Assembly: GCA_014653585.1 (NCBI GenBank)
Contig: JACWEH010000008.1
Location: 1-45,701 of the forward strand
DNA length: 45,701 nucleotides
Source of the DNA: Pelagibacterales bacterium SAG-MED38
Lineage (GTDB): Bacteria; Pseudomonadota; Alphaproteobacteria; Pelagibacterales; Pelagibacteraceae
Direction of reading: 5' to 3'
Under the pieces are notes generated by a model. That model searched no databases. It was not told the origin of the DNA and was given only the letters and a program-made list of their open reading frames with translations. Each line of letters starts with the position of its first letter. The first letter of the stretch is position 1. Made by a program: the position numbers and the translations under genes. This document shows, piece by piece, positions 25,834 through 34,132 of this stretch.

Positions 25834-26363
25834 ATTTAGGAAAATTCAAATGGAAAAGTAGAATTTTACTTATTTCTACCCCAAATTATAAGGATAAAAT
25901 TTATATAGAGGCGAAAAAAATATATCAAGATAAAATAAAAGATTTTCATAAAAGATATGTAAAATTAATTTGTAAAATTAATAAGAACGAAAAATTTTCT
26001 ATCAATCTAATTGGTTTTGATGGAAAATCTAAAAAGATAATGGATAAACTTAATTACAAATTAATGTTTAAAATCATAGATAAAATGCCACTAAGTAAAA
26101 AATCTAGACCTATAAATTTATCTCTTTACTCAGATTATAATCCCAAAACCACCACTCAAGGTTTGGGATTTAAAAATAAGGAAAAAGCCCTTTATACAAT
26201 TAAAACTATTAAAAATCGTTCAAGTAAGTATCAGGTGAATGTCATTGCAACCATGTTGGGTAGAGCAAAGAACCATCCTAACAAAACTAAAGATATGGAG
26301 GATGCTATAAAAATATTTAGTGATTGGATGGAAAAATATAAAAGTAAAAAAAGTGAGAATTAA
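25830..26363 (+). CDS. DUF4174-like domain fused to an unnamed C-terminal domain
   Basis: A soluble protein of 177 residues. Residues 1-95 look like DUF4174: LGKFKWKSRILLISTPNYKD at the start and INLIGFDGKSK with FKIIDKMPLSKKSR at the end (family pattern LIGKDGxxK ... IDxMPMR). Residues about 96-172 form a second conserved-looking unit (NLSLYSDYNPKTTTQGLGFK, NVIATMLGRAKNHPNKTKDM, EDAIKIFSDWMEK) that I cannot name. DUF4174 proteins elsewhere are often exported, but no signal peptide is visible here. It is coupled to DUF2256 by a four-base overlap and precedes the FG-GAP gene by one base. Confidence 0.75.
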   Translation: MNLGKFKWKSRILLISTPNYKDKIYIEAKKIYQDKIKDFHKRYVKLICKINKNEKFSINLIGFDGKSKKIMDKLNYKLMFKIIDKMPLSKKSRPINLSLYSDYNPKTTTQGLGFKNKEKALYTIKTIKNRSSKYQVNVIATMLGRAKNHPNKTKDMEDAIKIFSDWMEKYKSKKSEN

Positions 26364-26364
26364 G

Positions 26365-27795
26365 ATGATAAAATATTTAAAAAAAATAGCAGTTTTATTT
26401 TTTCTGTTAATCCCAAATAGTCTATTTGCTGATTTTTTTGAGGATATAACAAACCAAATTGTTGATAATCCCAAAAGACTTAGCTATGGAGTTTCTGTAA
26501 CTGATGTAAACCAAGATGGAAATTTTGATTTTGTAGTCACAGGATTTGGTTATTTGAATTTAGCTTTATCATATGAGAATGGAAAATTAATTAATATTGT
26601 AAATCAAAAAAAATTTACAGATGAGTTTAGGAGAACTATTGGGGTCGCTGCATGCGATATAGATAAAGATGGATACGAAGAAATATATTTTCTTAATACT
26701 GATACATATAGTGGTACAAAAAAATATTCAGATAGACTTATCGATTTAGAAAAAGATAAGTATGTAGATTTATTTGAAATTGGAAAAAATCAGAGAGATC
26801 TTAATTTAACTGCTGGCAGATCAGTTGTCTGTGTCGACAGAAAAGGTGATGGAAATTATGGTGTTTATGTTGCTAATTATGGAGGACCAACTAGATTTTA
26901 TGAATATAGTGACGAGATAATAGTTGATAAATCTGTTCAATTAAATCTTGCACAGGTCACTGGTGGTCGAGCTGTTGTAGCTGGACATATTATTTCTGAT
27001 AAAATTGATGTGTTTGCAGCTAATGAAAGAGGAGCAAATTTTTTATATAAAAACAATGAGGGTAAATTTTTAGACGTTGCAAACGAATATAGAGTTGAAG
27101 ATTTTCTTCAAAATGGGAGAGGAACTGCTTTGTCTGATATTTATTATAGAGGACGATTGGACATTTTAAATGGAAATTGGGGAGGATTTCACAGAGCCTA
27201 TGTGTTAAAGGATAATATCTTTCAAGATATAGCCAAGCCACCTTTTGATGAGCCATCAAGAATAAGAACTGTTATTTCAGCTGATTTAGATAATGATGGT
27301 TATGATGAAGTCTTTATGAACAACATTGGTGAACCTAACAAACTTTTTAAAATATTAGATAATGGTGTGATTGAGCAAATACCATTAGATGTTGGTTTAG
27401 AGCCAAATGGATATGGAACTGGAGCAGCAGTTGCTGATATAGATAATGATGGTGTTCTAGAGTTATTAGTTTCACATGGAGAAAGTTTTGATCAGCCATT
27501 GTCCTTGTATAAAGCAAAAGTAAATCCTCAAAATAAATATTTAAGAATAAAACCTTTAAATAAATATGGTGCGCCTGCAAGAGGAGCAACAGTGACATTA
27601 ATTTCAAATTTGAGAAAACATTCTAAAACAATTGACTCTGGATCTGGTTATCTTTGCCAAATGGAGCCAGTAGCTCATTATGGAATTCGGGAAAATGAAA
27701 AAAATATAAAAATTCAGGTTAGGTGGACTAATGGTGAAACCGAAACGATTTCTATAAAAAAATTAAACGAAACAATTGTTTTAAATCAAAAATAA
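26365..27795 (+). CDS. Secreted FG-GAP/VCBS repeat protein with ASPIC/UnbV C-terminus (CRTAC1-like)
   Basis: A 476-residue exported protein. The signal peptide is MIKYLKKIAVLFFLLIPNSL followed by FA. It has at least five calcium-type repeat loops (DVNQDGNFDFVV, DIDKDGYEEIYF, DRKGDGNYGVYV, DLDNDGYDEVFM, DIDNDGVLELLV) that build a beta-propeller. The C-terminal ASPIC/UnbV region spans RIKPLNKYGAPARGATVTL to IQVRWTNGETETI. The ATG at 26365 is taken because it follows the previous stop by one base and starts the signal peptide; the longer frame from 26320 lies inside the upstream gene. The role is unknown; adhesion or a periplasmic calcium-binding scaffold is possible. Its stop abuts the fasciclin stop with no gap. 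Confidence 0.9.
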   Translation: MIKYLKKIAVLFFLLIPNSLFADFFEDITNQIVDNPKRLSYGVSVTDVNQDGNFDFVVTGFGYLNLALSYENGKLINIVNQKKFTDEFRRTIGVAACDIDKDGYEEIYFLNTDTYSGTKKYSDRLIDLEKDKYVDLFEIGKNQRDLNLTAGRSVVCVDRKGDGNYGVYVANYGGPTRFYEYSDEIIVDKSVQLNLAQVTGGRAVVAGHIISDKIDVFAANERGANFLYKNNEGKFLDVANEYRVEDFLQNGRGTALSDIYYRGRLDILNGNWGGFHRAYVLKDNIFQDIAKPPFDEPSRIRTVISADLDNDGYDEVFMNNIGEPNKLFKILDNGVIEQIPLDVGLEPNGYGTGAAVADIDNDGVLELLVSHGESFDQPLSLYKAKVNPQNKYLRIKPLNKYGAPARGATVTLISNLRKHSKTIDSGSGYLCQMEPVAHYGIRENEKNIKIQVRWTNGETETISIKKLNETIVLNQK

Positions 27796-28269
27796 CTAAT
27801 TTAAAGGTTGCAGAACTCTATTTATAAAATGGATTACACCATTTGGAGCTTCAACATCAGCTGTTACAACTTCAGCCTCATTTATATATACAATTCCATT
27901 AACCTTTTTAATCGTTATCTCTTCACCATTAATTGCTTTAATTTTTATTTCACCGTTTATTTCTGAAGAAGTTATCTTTTTTGAAAAAACATGTCTTCCT
28001 AAGATGTTTATTAGTTTTTCTTTATTCTCTTCTCTTAAGAGGCCGTAATATGTTTGTGCACTAATTGCAGCAAATGCATCATCTAATGGTGCGAAAATTG
28101 TAAATGGTCCGTCGCCTTCAAGATTTTTATTTAAACCCGACTTAGTTAGTGTTTCATTTAATTTAGTAAACTTGCCAGTCTCATTAAGTTGATTAATTAT
28201 ATTTGCAAATGTAATCGTTGGTACGAAAACCATTATTAGTAAACAGATAATTGAACTAATTTTTTTCAT
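27796..28269 (-). CDS. Fasciclin (FAS1) domain exported protein
   Basis: The 157 residues consist of a signal peptide (KKISSIICLLIMVFVPTITF) and one FAS1 domain. The two FAS1 boxes are visible: GPFTIFAPLDDAFAAI and NGVIHFINRVLQPL, with the intervening LINILGRHVF. Such bacterial FAS1 proteins are periplasmic or surface adhesion-type modules and are frequent neighbours of photolyase clusters in marine bacteria (recalled, unverified). It is divergent from the Cys-rich gene across 151 AT-rich bases in which I see no certain promoter. Confidence 0.95.
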   Translation of the reverse strand: MKKISSIICLLIMVFVPTITFANIINQLNETGKFTKLNETLTKSGLNKNLEGDGPFTIFAPLDDAFAAISAQTYYGLLREENKEKLINILGRHVFSKKITSSEINGEIKIKAINGEEITIKKVNGIVYINEAEVVTADVEAPNGVIHFINRVLQPLN

Positions 28270-28420
28270 TTGTTTTAAATATATAAAAATTAATAATTTA
28301 AAAGGTTAATTTAGTGCGACAAATGTTTAAACAAAAACTACATATTGTTTATATTTAACACTAGAAAGTTACAACTATTAATCTAGACTGAATTTTAACC
28401 ATAAATTTTAATCTAAATAA

Positions 28421-29122
28421 ATGAGATTTTTAAAAAATATAATTAAGACATCGGTCATTATTGCTCTAGTTTTGTCTTTTTCAAATATCTCAAATTCATC
28501 AGAAAAAAACTATTACAAAGATTTGATTAATGACTGGTCAATAATATTTCCTGATAAAAATAGAAATGCTGCAGGCCCAAAATTCTTTAAATACATAATT
28601 GATAAAGATATTACTTATAAGGATTTTATTGAGTACAACAAATTATATTGTGCTGTATCTGGCTCATTAATTGATCCTAATAGTCAGCCAGATTTCATAT
28701 TTGTTAACGAAAGAAAAACTAAAAATAAGATTTGTGGTAGCTACTATAAATGCTGCATCCCATGTTCATGTGATATTATGAAATACTCTGAGGTTCAAAA
28801 AATGAAACATAAATTTAGTGATGGTGTAAAAGAGTTTTTTGTTTTTACAATTAAAAATCCCTGCAAAAAAAAAGACTTTCCAAATAGAGTAAATAAAGAT
28901 TATTTTTGTGATGGTGATAAAATTAATGATAAACAAGTCTACAGCATCAAAGATCGAATAGTAATAGGTTTACTACATAATGGGAAAAGCTGTGAAAAGG
29001 ACGAGATAGATTTTGTAAAAAGTCATCAGATAACTGGAAGATTTTGCGAATTTAGAAATAATACCCCTATAGAAAATTTAGAAGCTGGTATGGGTGATAT
29101 TTTTATAAAACTTGCAAGATAA
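28421..29122 (+). CDS. Cys-rich exported protein, unrecognised
   Basis: A 233-residue product with an N-terminal hydrophobic stretch (IIKTSVIIALVLSF, residues 7-20) that fits a signal peptide. It carries ten Cys at 77, 105, 111, 112, 115, 117, 148, 163, 191 and 209. Five of them form the tight motif CGSYYKCCIPCSCD, which suggests metal binding or a disulfide knot. The text around it (DPNSQPDFIFVNE, FFVFTIKNPC, EAGMGDIFIKL) looks like a folded globular domain. I do not recognise the family. It is followed by the tiny basic gene at 29129 after six bases. Confidence 0.8.
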   Translation: MRFLKNIIKTSVIIALVLSFSNISNSSEKNYYKDLINDWSIIFPDKNRNAAGPKFFKYIIDKDITYKDFIEYNKLYCAVSGSLIDPNSQPDFIFVNERKTKNKICGSYYKCCIPCSCDIMKYSEVQKMKHKFSDGVKEFFVFTIKNPCKKKDFPNRVNKDYFCDGDKINDKQVYSIKDRIVIGLLHNGKSCEKDEIDFVKSHQITGRFCEFRNNTPIENLEAGMGDIFIKLAR

Positions 29123-29128
29123 TTTTTT

Positions 29129-29275
29129 ATGGGAAAGAAAATCAAAAAAAGAAAAAAAATTAAAAAAAAAAATCCAATAGCAAAATTGTTAAGTTCACCA
29201 ATGTTAAGAAATAAAATAATAAAAAATGAAAAAAAAATTTATAATAGAAAAAAGTTTAAATTGGAGAATGAATAA
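29129..29275 (+). CDS. Tiny basic protein (DUF7230-like)
   Basis: ATG 29129 opens a 48-residue frame. About half of the residues are Lys or Arg (MGKKIKKRKKIKKKNPIAKL at the start). The rest reads LSSPMLRNKIIKNEKKIYNR followed by KK. The NPxAK ... Kx(I/K)YxRKK pattern resembles small conserved basic proteins annotated as DUF7230 in other proteobacteria; this is from memory. The low-complexity Lys part could mislead, but the conserved-looking second half and its spacing six bases after the Cys-rich gene favour a real gene. Confidence 0.6.
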   Translation: MGKKIKKRKKIKKKNPIAKLLSSPMLRNKIIKNEKKIYNRKKFKLENE

Positions 29276-29284
29276 AATTTAACC

Positions 29285-30424
29285 TTAATTAAAAGTTGAA
29301 ATTATTTTGGGAATGTAATTCTTAAAATTAAAAAAACCTTTATTACAATATTGCCAAGAATACTGATCTAGTTTTCTATACAGAAAATCAAATTTTAAAC
29401 TATTTGAATTTAAATAATCGAGGCTTTCACCAACATTTGGATATAACGCGATAACTCTCTCATCTATATTTTTAATTTCATTTATATCTATTGTTTCACA
29501 ACTTATGGACTTATCATTTAATCTTTGTTTTTGGTCATCAATTAAAAGTGATTTAAATTTGATAACATTTTCACTTAATTTTATAGATCTAGTTTCATTT
29601 TTATTTGAAATTATATAAATCTTTTTAAATTCATTATTTTTGAAATCACTAGCTTCAAAAGATAAATTATTTTCAAAAATTAGAAGATTTCTATCATCTA
29701 AATTTTTATTACTAAAATCTTGTTTGACAATTGAGTAAGTTTTTTCTGAAACCTTTGGGAAAGCGTTCTCATTTAACTTAATATTATTAAATCTATTATT
29801 TGTGAATTTTTTAATATTCCATTCACTGGCTAGATAATGTTTTCCTTGCGTTTGAATCCCAGCTACCCATCTCCAACCAAGAGTGTTAGACGCAGTATCT
29901 CCATCATAAAGGTGTTGCATAAAAAATTCTGCTCCTAACTGCCAGGGCAACTCCAAAGTAAAAATCCAAATACTTGCAAACCACATTCTTGTATGATTAT
30001 GTAAATAGTTGTTTTCTTTGAGTTCATTTACCCAGTAATTAAAACACTCAATATTTGTTTTTCCTTCAATAGCGTTATTATAGTTTTGGTTATCCTTAAA
30101 ATTTTCTTTAATTTTATTCAATTCAATCAAATAATCTGTCCAAACATTTGGTCTTAATTCTAACCAGCCTTTCCAATACGTTCGCCACAAAACTTCTTGA
30201 ATAAATTTTTCATTTTTTGAAAAAGAAAATTTGCTAAGTGATTTTTCAATTATTTCTCTTTCGTTTATTACCCCATGGGTAATGTAAGGAGATAAACAGG
30301 ATACATTGGTTCTCTTTTCTGGTCCAAAATCAAAATTTCTTAATTTAGAATATTCAGCAAGATTTTCCTCAACAAAATTGTTTAATTTATTTAAGGCCGC
30401 AGCCCTAGAGGCATCAAACTTCAT
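29285..30424 (-). CDS. Photolyase-like FAD-binding protein without N-terminal antenna domain
   Basis: A protein of 379 residues that begins directly with the FAD-binding helical domain of photolyases: NVSCLSPYITHGVINEREI (40-58), FIQEVLWRTYWKGWLELRP (74-92), LHNHTRMWFASIWIF (141-155), LYDGDTASNTLGWRWVAG (172-189). The usual N-terminal alpha/beta domain is absent. Instead residues about 225-379 form an alpha/beta region (LLIFENNLSFEASDF, KKIYIISNKNE, ERVIALYPNVGESLDYLNS) that could be the same domain moved to the C-terminus. It resembles the short photolyase-like group; repair of UV lesions is likely but not shown. It converges on the photolyase-associated genes. Confidence 0.82.
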   Translation of the reverse strand: MKFDASRAAALNKLNNFVEENLAEYSKLRNFDFGPEKRTNVSCLSPYITHGVINEREIIEKSLSKFSFSKNEKFIQEVLWRTYWKGWLELRPNVWTDYLIELNKIKENFKDNQNYNNAIEGKTNIECFNYWVNELKENNYLHNHTRMWFASIWIFTLELPWQLGAEFFMQHLYDGDTASNTLGWRWVAGIQTQGKHYLASEWNIKKFTNNRFNNIKLNENAFPKVSEKTYSIVKQDFSNKNLDDRNLLIFENNLSFEASDFKNNEFKKIYIISNKNETRSIKLSENVIKFKSLLIDDQKQRLNDKSISCETIDINEIKNIDERVIALYPNVGESLDYLNSNSLKFDFLYRKLDQYSWQYCNKGFFNFKNYIPKIISTFN

Positions 30425-30430
30425 TTTTAT

Positions 30431-30811
30431 TTATTTTGATTTTTTTTTCTTAAGACCCAGTTTATCACTATGTCTTAATCTAAGAATAACAATTGCACCT
30501 GCTATCAGCACTATAGCGATAGCTTCATAAACTAATGCTGTTGGATCCATTTCTTTTCCCTGAAGAATTATAAATCGCGCTAAAGCAGTAATAGCTATCA
30601 AAAGTGGTAGTGTAATGCTTATTGATTGTTGGTTCCAAAAAACTCGCACCATTGCAAGTACTTCTAGGTAAAGAAACATTAATAGTAAATCAGCTAAAGT
30701 AACTGACCTGTTTTCAAACATTTTATATATCTCTATACCCACTGCAATTACTGTACTTACTAAAATAATAACCATTAAAATAAGTTGTAAATTTTTAGCT
30801 ACTTTTTCCAT
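30431..30811 (-). CDS. PsiE-like membrane protein
   Basis: The 126 residues form four membrane helices (about 8-30, 38-58, 64-82, 90-110) and a Lys-rich tail. The centre LLMFLYLEVLAMVRVFW and FIILQGKEMDP match the phosphate-starvation-inducible PsiE family. Function is unknown. The ATG overlaps the stop of the upstream gene (TAATG), so the two are translationally coupled. Confidence 0.85.
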   Translation of the reverse strand: MEKVAKNLQLILMVIILVSTVIAVGIEIYKMFENRSVTLADLLLMFLYLEVLAMVRVFWNQQSISITLPLLIAITALARFIILQGKEMDPTALVYEAIAIVLIAGAIVILRLRHSDKLGLKKKKSK

Positions 30812-31269
30812 TATTTGTCTTTACTAAATGGCAACCATTTTTCAAATACAGATTTTGATGAACCATCATATGGTATTGAATAAGAGTAGGGGTTTGGACT
30901 TGTTAGAACTTCAATTCCTTTAGAAAATACGAATATAAATACGATCACAAAAACGAGGACCATTATTTTAAAGGGGTCAAAATTTTTTGTTTTAAAAACA
31001 CTAGATGAATTTTCTTCAGCCCTGTGAAAATGTTTAAAGGTCATATACACAGCAAAGATCAAACCAATATGAGCTAAAAAAAGTCCAGTCCAACCAAATA
31101 CAAAAGTTGTATATGAAAATACGTATAAACTAAAAACTGTTGTCCAAATAAAGCTTAAAACTAATAAAATTTGCAATCTGACTGTTTTAGGAAGTGAACG
31201 GAGATCATTTTTACTATCATCAAACAATATGTTTGCTGTATCTCTCATCCAATTTTTAATCGATTCCAT
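30811..31269 (-). CDS. Membrane protein of unknown function
   Basis: A protein of 152 residues with a cytoplasmic N-terminus (MESIKNWMRDTANILFDDSK) and three hydrophobic helices (about 31-52, 57-80, 103-122). It ends in a Pro/Tyr-rich non-membrane tail (SPNPYSYSIPYDGSSKSVFE). I do not recognise the family. It is paired with the PsiE-like gene and separated from argG by 63 bases, in which a short ATTGTC/GACAAT hairpin is the only structure. Confidence 0.75.
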   Translation of the reverse strand: MESIKNWMRDTANILFDDSKNDLRSLPKTVRLQILLVLSFIWTTVFSLYVFSYTTFVFGWTGLFLAHIGLIFAVYMTFKHFHRAEENSSSVFKTKNFDPFKIMVLVFVIVFIFVFSKGIEVLTSPNPYSYSIPYDGSSKSVFEKWLPFSKDK

Positions 31270-31332
31270 GATTCTAAGATATAACTAAAAATAAATTTAA
31301 CAAACCATAAATTGTCCTAAAACTTGACAATA

Positions 31333-32514
31333 TTAGAGTTTTTTCTTGTGATAATTAATAAATCTTTCAACATTAGATTTATTGAACGTTTTATTTTCCT
31401 CAAAAGAAACTTTTTTCATTGAGTACGCAGTACTCTTTGTAATTCTAGATAGGATAGTAATATTCCCTTTGTATAGTTTAAGTTTTACAGATCCATTTAC
31501 CTTATTTCTTTTTTGATCAATAATTTTTTGTAATTTAAATCTTTCTTTTGAGTACCAATAACCATTGTAAATTAATTCTGCGTATCTTGGCATGATCGAG
31601 TCCTTCTTGTGCATCGTTTCTTTATCCAATGTCACTGACTCGATAGCTCTGTGGGCGTGAATCAAAAGTGTTCCACCTGGTGTCTCATAAACTCCTCTTG
31701 ATTTAATTCCAAGAAACCTATTTTCAACTAGGTCAACTCTTCCTATGCCATTTTTTCCAGCAATAAAATTTAATTTGGTAAGAATGTTTTCAGGATTTAA
31801 TTTTTTTCCATTTATTCCAACAGGGTCACCATTTTTAAAATTAATTGAAATAAAAGTTGGTTTATTTGGTGCTTTTTCAGGAGAGGTTGTTCTTTGGAAA
31901 ATAAATTCTGGAGCTGAATTTTTTGGATTTTCTAAAACCTTACCCTCAGTTGAGGTATGAAATAAATTATCGTCGACAGAAAAAGGGGGTGCACCTTTTT
32001 TATCTTTTGGGATGGGTATCCCATGTTTTTTTGCATAACTTATTAAATCATTTCTGGATCTCAGTTTCCAAATTCTCCAAGGAGCAATAACTTTTATCTT
32101 TGGACCAAAATAATGATAACCTAGCTCAAATCTGACCTGATCATTACCTTTTCCTGTTGCTCCATGAGATACTGCAAACGCTTTAAATTTTTTTGCTATT
32201 CTTATTTGGTCTTTTGCAATTAATGGTCTTGCTATGGAAGTTCCTAATAAGTAAACCCCTTCGTAAACCGCGTTACCTCGTATCATTGGAAAAACATAGT
32301 CTTTTACGAAAATATTTTTTAAATTTTTAATTATAATCTTTTTAACACCAAATTTTTTAGCATTATTGATTATCTTTTTTCTATCAATCTCTTGTCCTAT
32401 ATCAGAAGTGTAACAAATTACTTCTGCACTATAATTTTCTTGAAGCCATTTGAGAATTATAGATGTATCTAAACCTCCTGAATAAGCTAAAACAATTCTT
32501 TTTTTTGATTTCAT
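31333..32514 (-). CDS. argG: Argininosuccinate synthase
   Basis: Condenses citrulline and aspartate with ATP in arginine synthesis. The 393 residues are family length. It has the N-type ATP pyrophosphatase loop AYSGGLDTS at residues 10-18, CYTSDIGQ, GTSIARPLIAK, AVSHGATGKGNDQVRFE, IAPWRIW, GIPIPKDKKGAPPFSVDDNL and NRFLGIKSRGVYETPGGTLL. It starts three bases after the IalB gene on the same strand. Confidence 0.98.
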   Translation of the reverse strand: MKSKKRIVLAYSGGLDTSIILKWLQENYSAEVICYTSDIGQEIDRKKIINNAKKFGVKKIIIKNLKNIFVKDYVFPMIRGNAVYEGVYLLGTSIARPLIAKDQIRIAKKFKAFAVSHGATGKGNDQVRFELGYHYFGPKIKVIAPWRIWKLRSRNDLISYAKKHGIPIPKDKKGAPPFSVDDNLFHTSTEGKVLENPKNSAPEFIFQRTTSPEKAPNKPTFISINFKNGDPVGINGKKLNPENILTKLNFIAGKNGIGRVDLVENRFLGIKSRGVYETPGGTLLIHAHRAIESVTLDKETMHKKDSIMPRYAELIYNGYWYSKERFKLQKIIDQKRNKVNGSVKLKLYKGNITILSRITKSTAYSMKKVSFEENKTFNKSNVERFINYHKKKL

Positions 32515-32517
32515 TAA

Positions 32518-33024
32518 TTAACTGCAAGCTTTTTTTGCAGAATTATAAGCTTTAGTAAATCCCAACAATGAATAATGATCTATGGTTTGAGATCCTTTTT
32601 CATTATAGCCAGTAACCATAATTCTTGATCCTTTCTTCATAACCTTAACCATTATCTTTTCTTTTTTACCGCTTGTCATCCAAGCAAAACCTTGTTGTTT
32701 GATATCAAATTTAAATTTATTATTTCCTGATGTTGCTAAAACAGAATTGTTTTTGTTAAATTCATATCCAGCAGTTGCACTAATCTCATTAGAAATTTTT
32801 TCATTTGGTCTGAAGGTAACAAATAATCTGGCATCTCTTTTATTTGTTTTTGGTGCCTGTAAAACTGGAATTGACTGAGCAAAACAAACTTTTCCAGAAC
32901 TTTCTTGGACTACTAAAGTTTCCCAATCTTTGAATTTACCAACCTTTTTAATATCTGCTAAACTAATCGTAATAGGAATGATTAAAAATAGAAACGTGAA
33001 GATAAATCTTTTAATTATGGACAT
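32518..33024 (-). CDS. Invasion-associated locus B (IalB) family protein
   Basis: A periplasmic protein of 168 residues with a signal peptide (IIKRFIFTFLFLIIPITISL) and the IalB domain: WETLVVQESSGKVCFAQS, RDARLFVTFRP, GQ-like SGKKEKIMVKVMKKG, and TIDHYSLLGFTKAYNSAKKAC. The two Cys (in KVCFAQ and the C-terminal KKAC) probably form the disulfide seen in such proteins. The name comes from Bartonella; in free-living alphaproteobacteria the role is unknown. The start overlaps the end of the aldo/keto reductase gene by ten bases. Confidence 0.9.
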   Translation of the reverse strand: MSIIKRFIFTFLFLIIPITISLADIKKVGKFKDWETLVVQESSGKVCFAQSIPVLQAPKTNKRDARLFVTFRPNEKISNEISATAGYEFNKNNSVLATSGNNKFKFDIKQQGFAWMTSGKKEKIMVKVMKKGSRIMVTGYNEKGSQTIDHYSLLGFTKAYNSAKKACS

Positions 33025-34055
33025 GGGTTAGGGTATTTTTGTTGAATTTTGTTAATATCATTAATTATATCACTGTTTAAATTTACATTTACACTTTCTA
33101 TGTTTGTTTTCAACTGTTCCATTGTGGTTGCTCCAATAATAACGCTTGTGGTAAAATGTTGAATTTCACAGAATTTTAAAGACATTTGAGTAAAATCTAA
33201 ATTATATTTTTTCGAAATTTTATAATATTCATCGATAGCTTTTTGACCATTTTCATTTTTATATCGATTAAAATTTTTAAATAGTTGCATCCGAGATTTT
33301 GCTGGTAGTTTATTATTTCTATATTTTCCAGTTAAATATCCAAACGCTAATGGAGAGTAAGCTAATAAGCCGCTTTGCTCCCTTACAGAAATTTCTGCTA
33401 AACCAACTTCATAAGTTCTATTGAGTAAATTATATGGATTTTGTACTGACATCATTTTTGGAAGCCCTTTCAACTTTGAGAGTTCAAGAAATTTAGATAG
33501 ACCCCAGGCAGTTTCATTTGATAAACCTACATATCTAATTTTACCTTGTTCAATAAATTTTTTTAAACTTTCCAAAATTTCTTCAAAAGGTGTCCAATTT
33601 TTATCATTTTCATCATGTTCATAACCATAATCACCAAAAAAATTTGTATTTCTTTCAGGCCAATGAAGTTGATATAAGTCAATATAGTCGGTTTTTAGTC
33701 TCTTTAAACTCTCATCTAAAGCTTCTATAATCTTTTTTTTACCAAAACTATTTCCACCACCCCTAATATATTTGTTTGATGTATTCCCGCAAACTTTTGT
33801 AGCCAAAACAATTTCATTTCTTTTTTTTGTTTTCTCAAACCAATTACCAATTATTCTCTCAGTTTCCCCATACGTTTCCTCTCTCATTGGAATTGAATAT
33901 ATTTCTGCTGTATCCCAAAAATTTACTCCTTGGTTTAAAGCAAAATCCATTTGTTCAAAACCTTCTTTTTCTGAGTTCTGTTCACCCCAGGTCATTGTAC
34001 CGAGACAAATTGTGCTTACATTTAGATCAGTATTTCCTAATTTTTTGTAATTCAT
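33015..34055 (-). CDS. Aldo/keto reductase (Tas-like)
   Basis: An NADP(H)-dependent TIM-barrel reductase of 346 residues. The catalytic tetrad is complete: Asp and Tyr in NFWDTAEIYSIPMREETYGE, Lys in IVLATKVCG, His in YQLHWPERNTNFFG. The cofactor segments LLAYSPLAFGYLTGKYRN and SVIIGATTMEQLKTNIES are present. The N-terminus MNYKKLGNTDLNVSTICLGT is typical of the Tas/YajO-like branch. The substrate is not predictable. It is divergent from the Bax-inhibitor gene. Confidence 0.95.
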   Translation of the reverse strand: MNYKKLGNTDLNVSTICLGTMTWGEQNSEKEGFEQMDFALNQGVNFWDTAEIYSIPMREETYGETERIIGNWFEKTKKRNEIVLATKVCGNTSNKYIRGGGNSFGKKKIIEALDESLKRLKTDYIDLYQLHWPERNTNFFGDYGYEHDENDKNWTPFEEILESLKKFIEQGKIRYVGLSNETAWGLSKFLELSKLKGLPKMMSVQNPYNLLNRTYEVGLAEISVREQSGLLAYSPLAFGYLTGKYRNNKLPAKSRMQLFKNFNRYKNENGQKAIDEYYKISKKYNLDFTQMSLKFCEIQHFTTSVIIGATTMEQLKTNIESVNVNLNSDIINDINKIQQKYPNPCP

Positions 34056-34132
34056 TACTATTTTAAAGTATTAGTCATTTATTGTTTTTTTGATATCTTG
34101 AATAATTAATAAAAGATTATATATATTTCAGC

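Noticed and set aside
26320..26364. Upstream start for the FG-GAP protein
   Set aside because: The extra residues overlap the previous gene and precede a proper signal peptide that begins at ATG 26365.
31311..31331. ATTGTC/GACAAT hairpin downstream of argG as a terminator
   Set aside because: The stem has six mostly A/T pairs and is not followed by a convincing T-tract on the minus strand.
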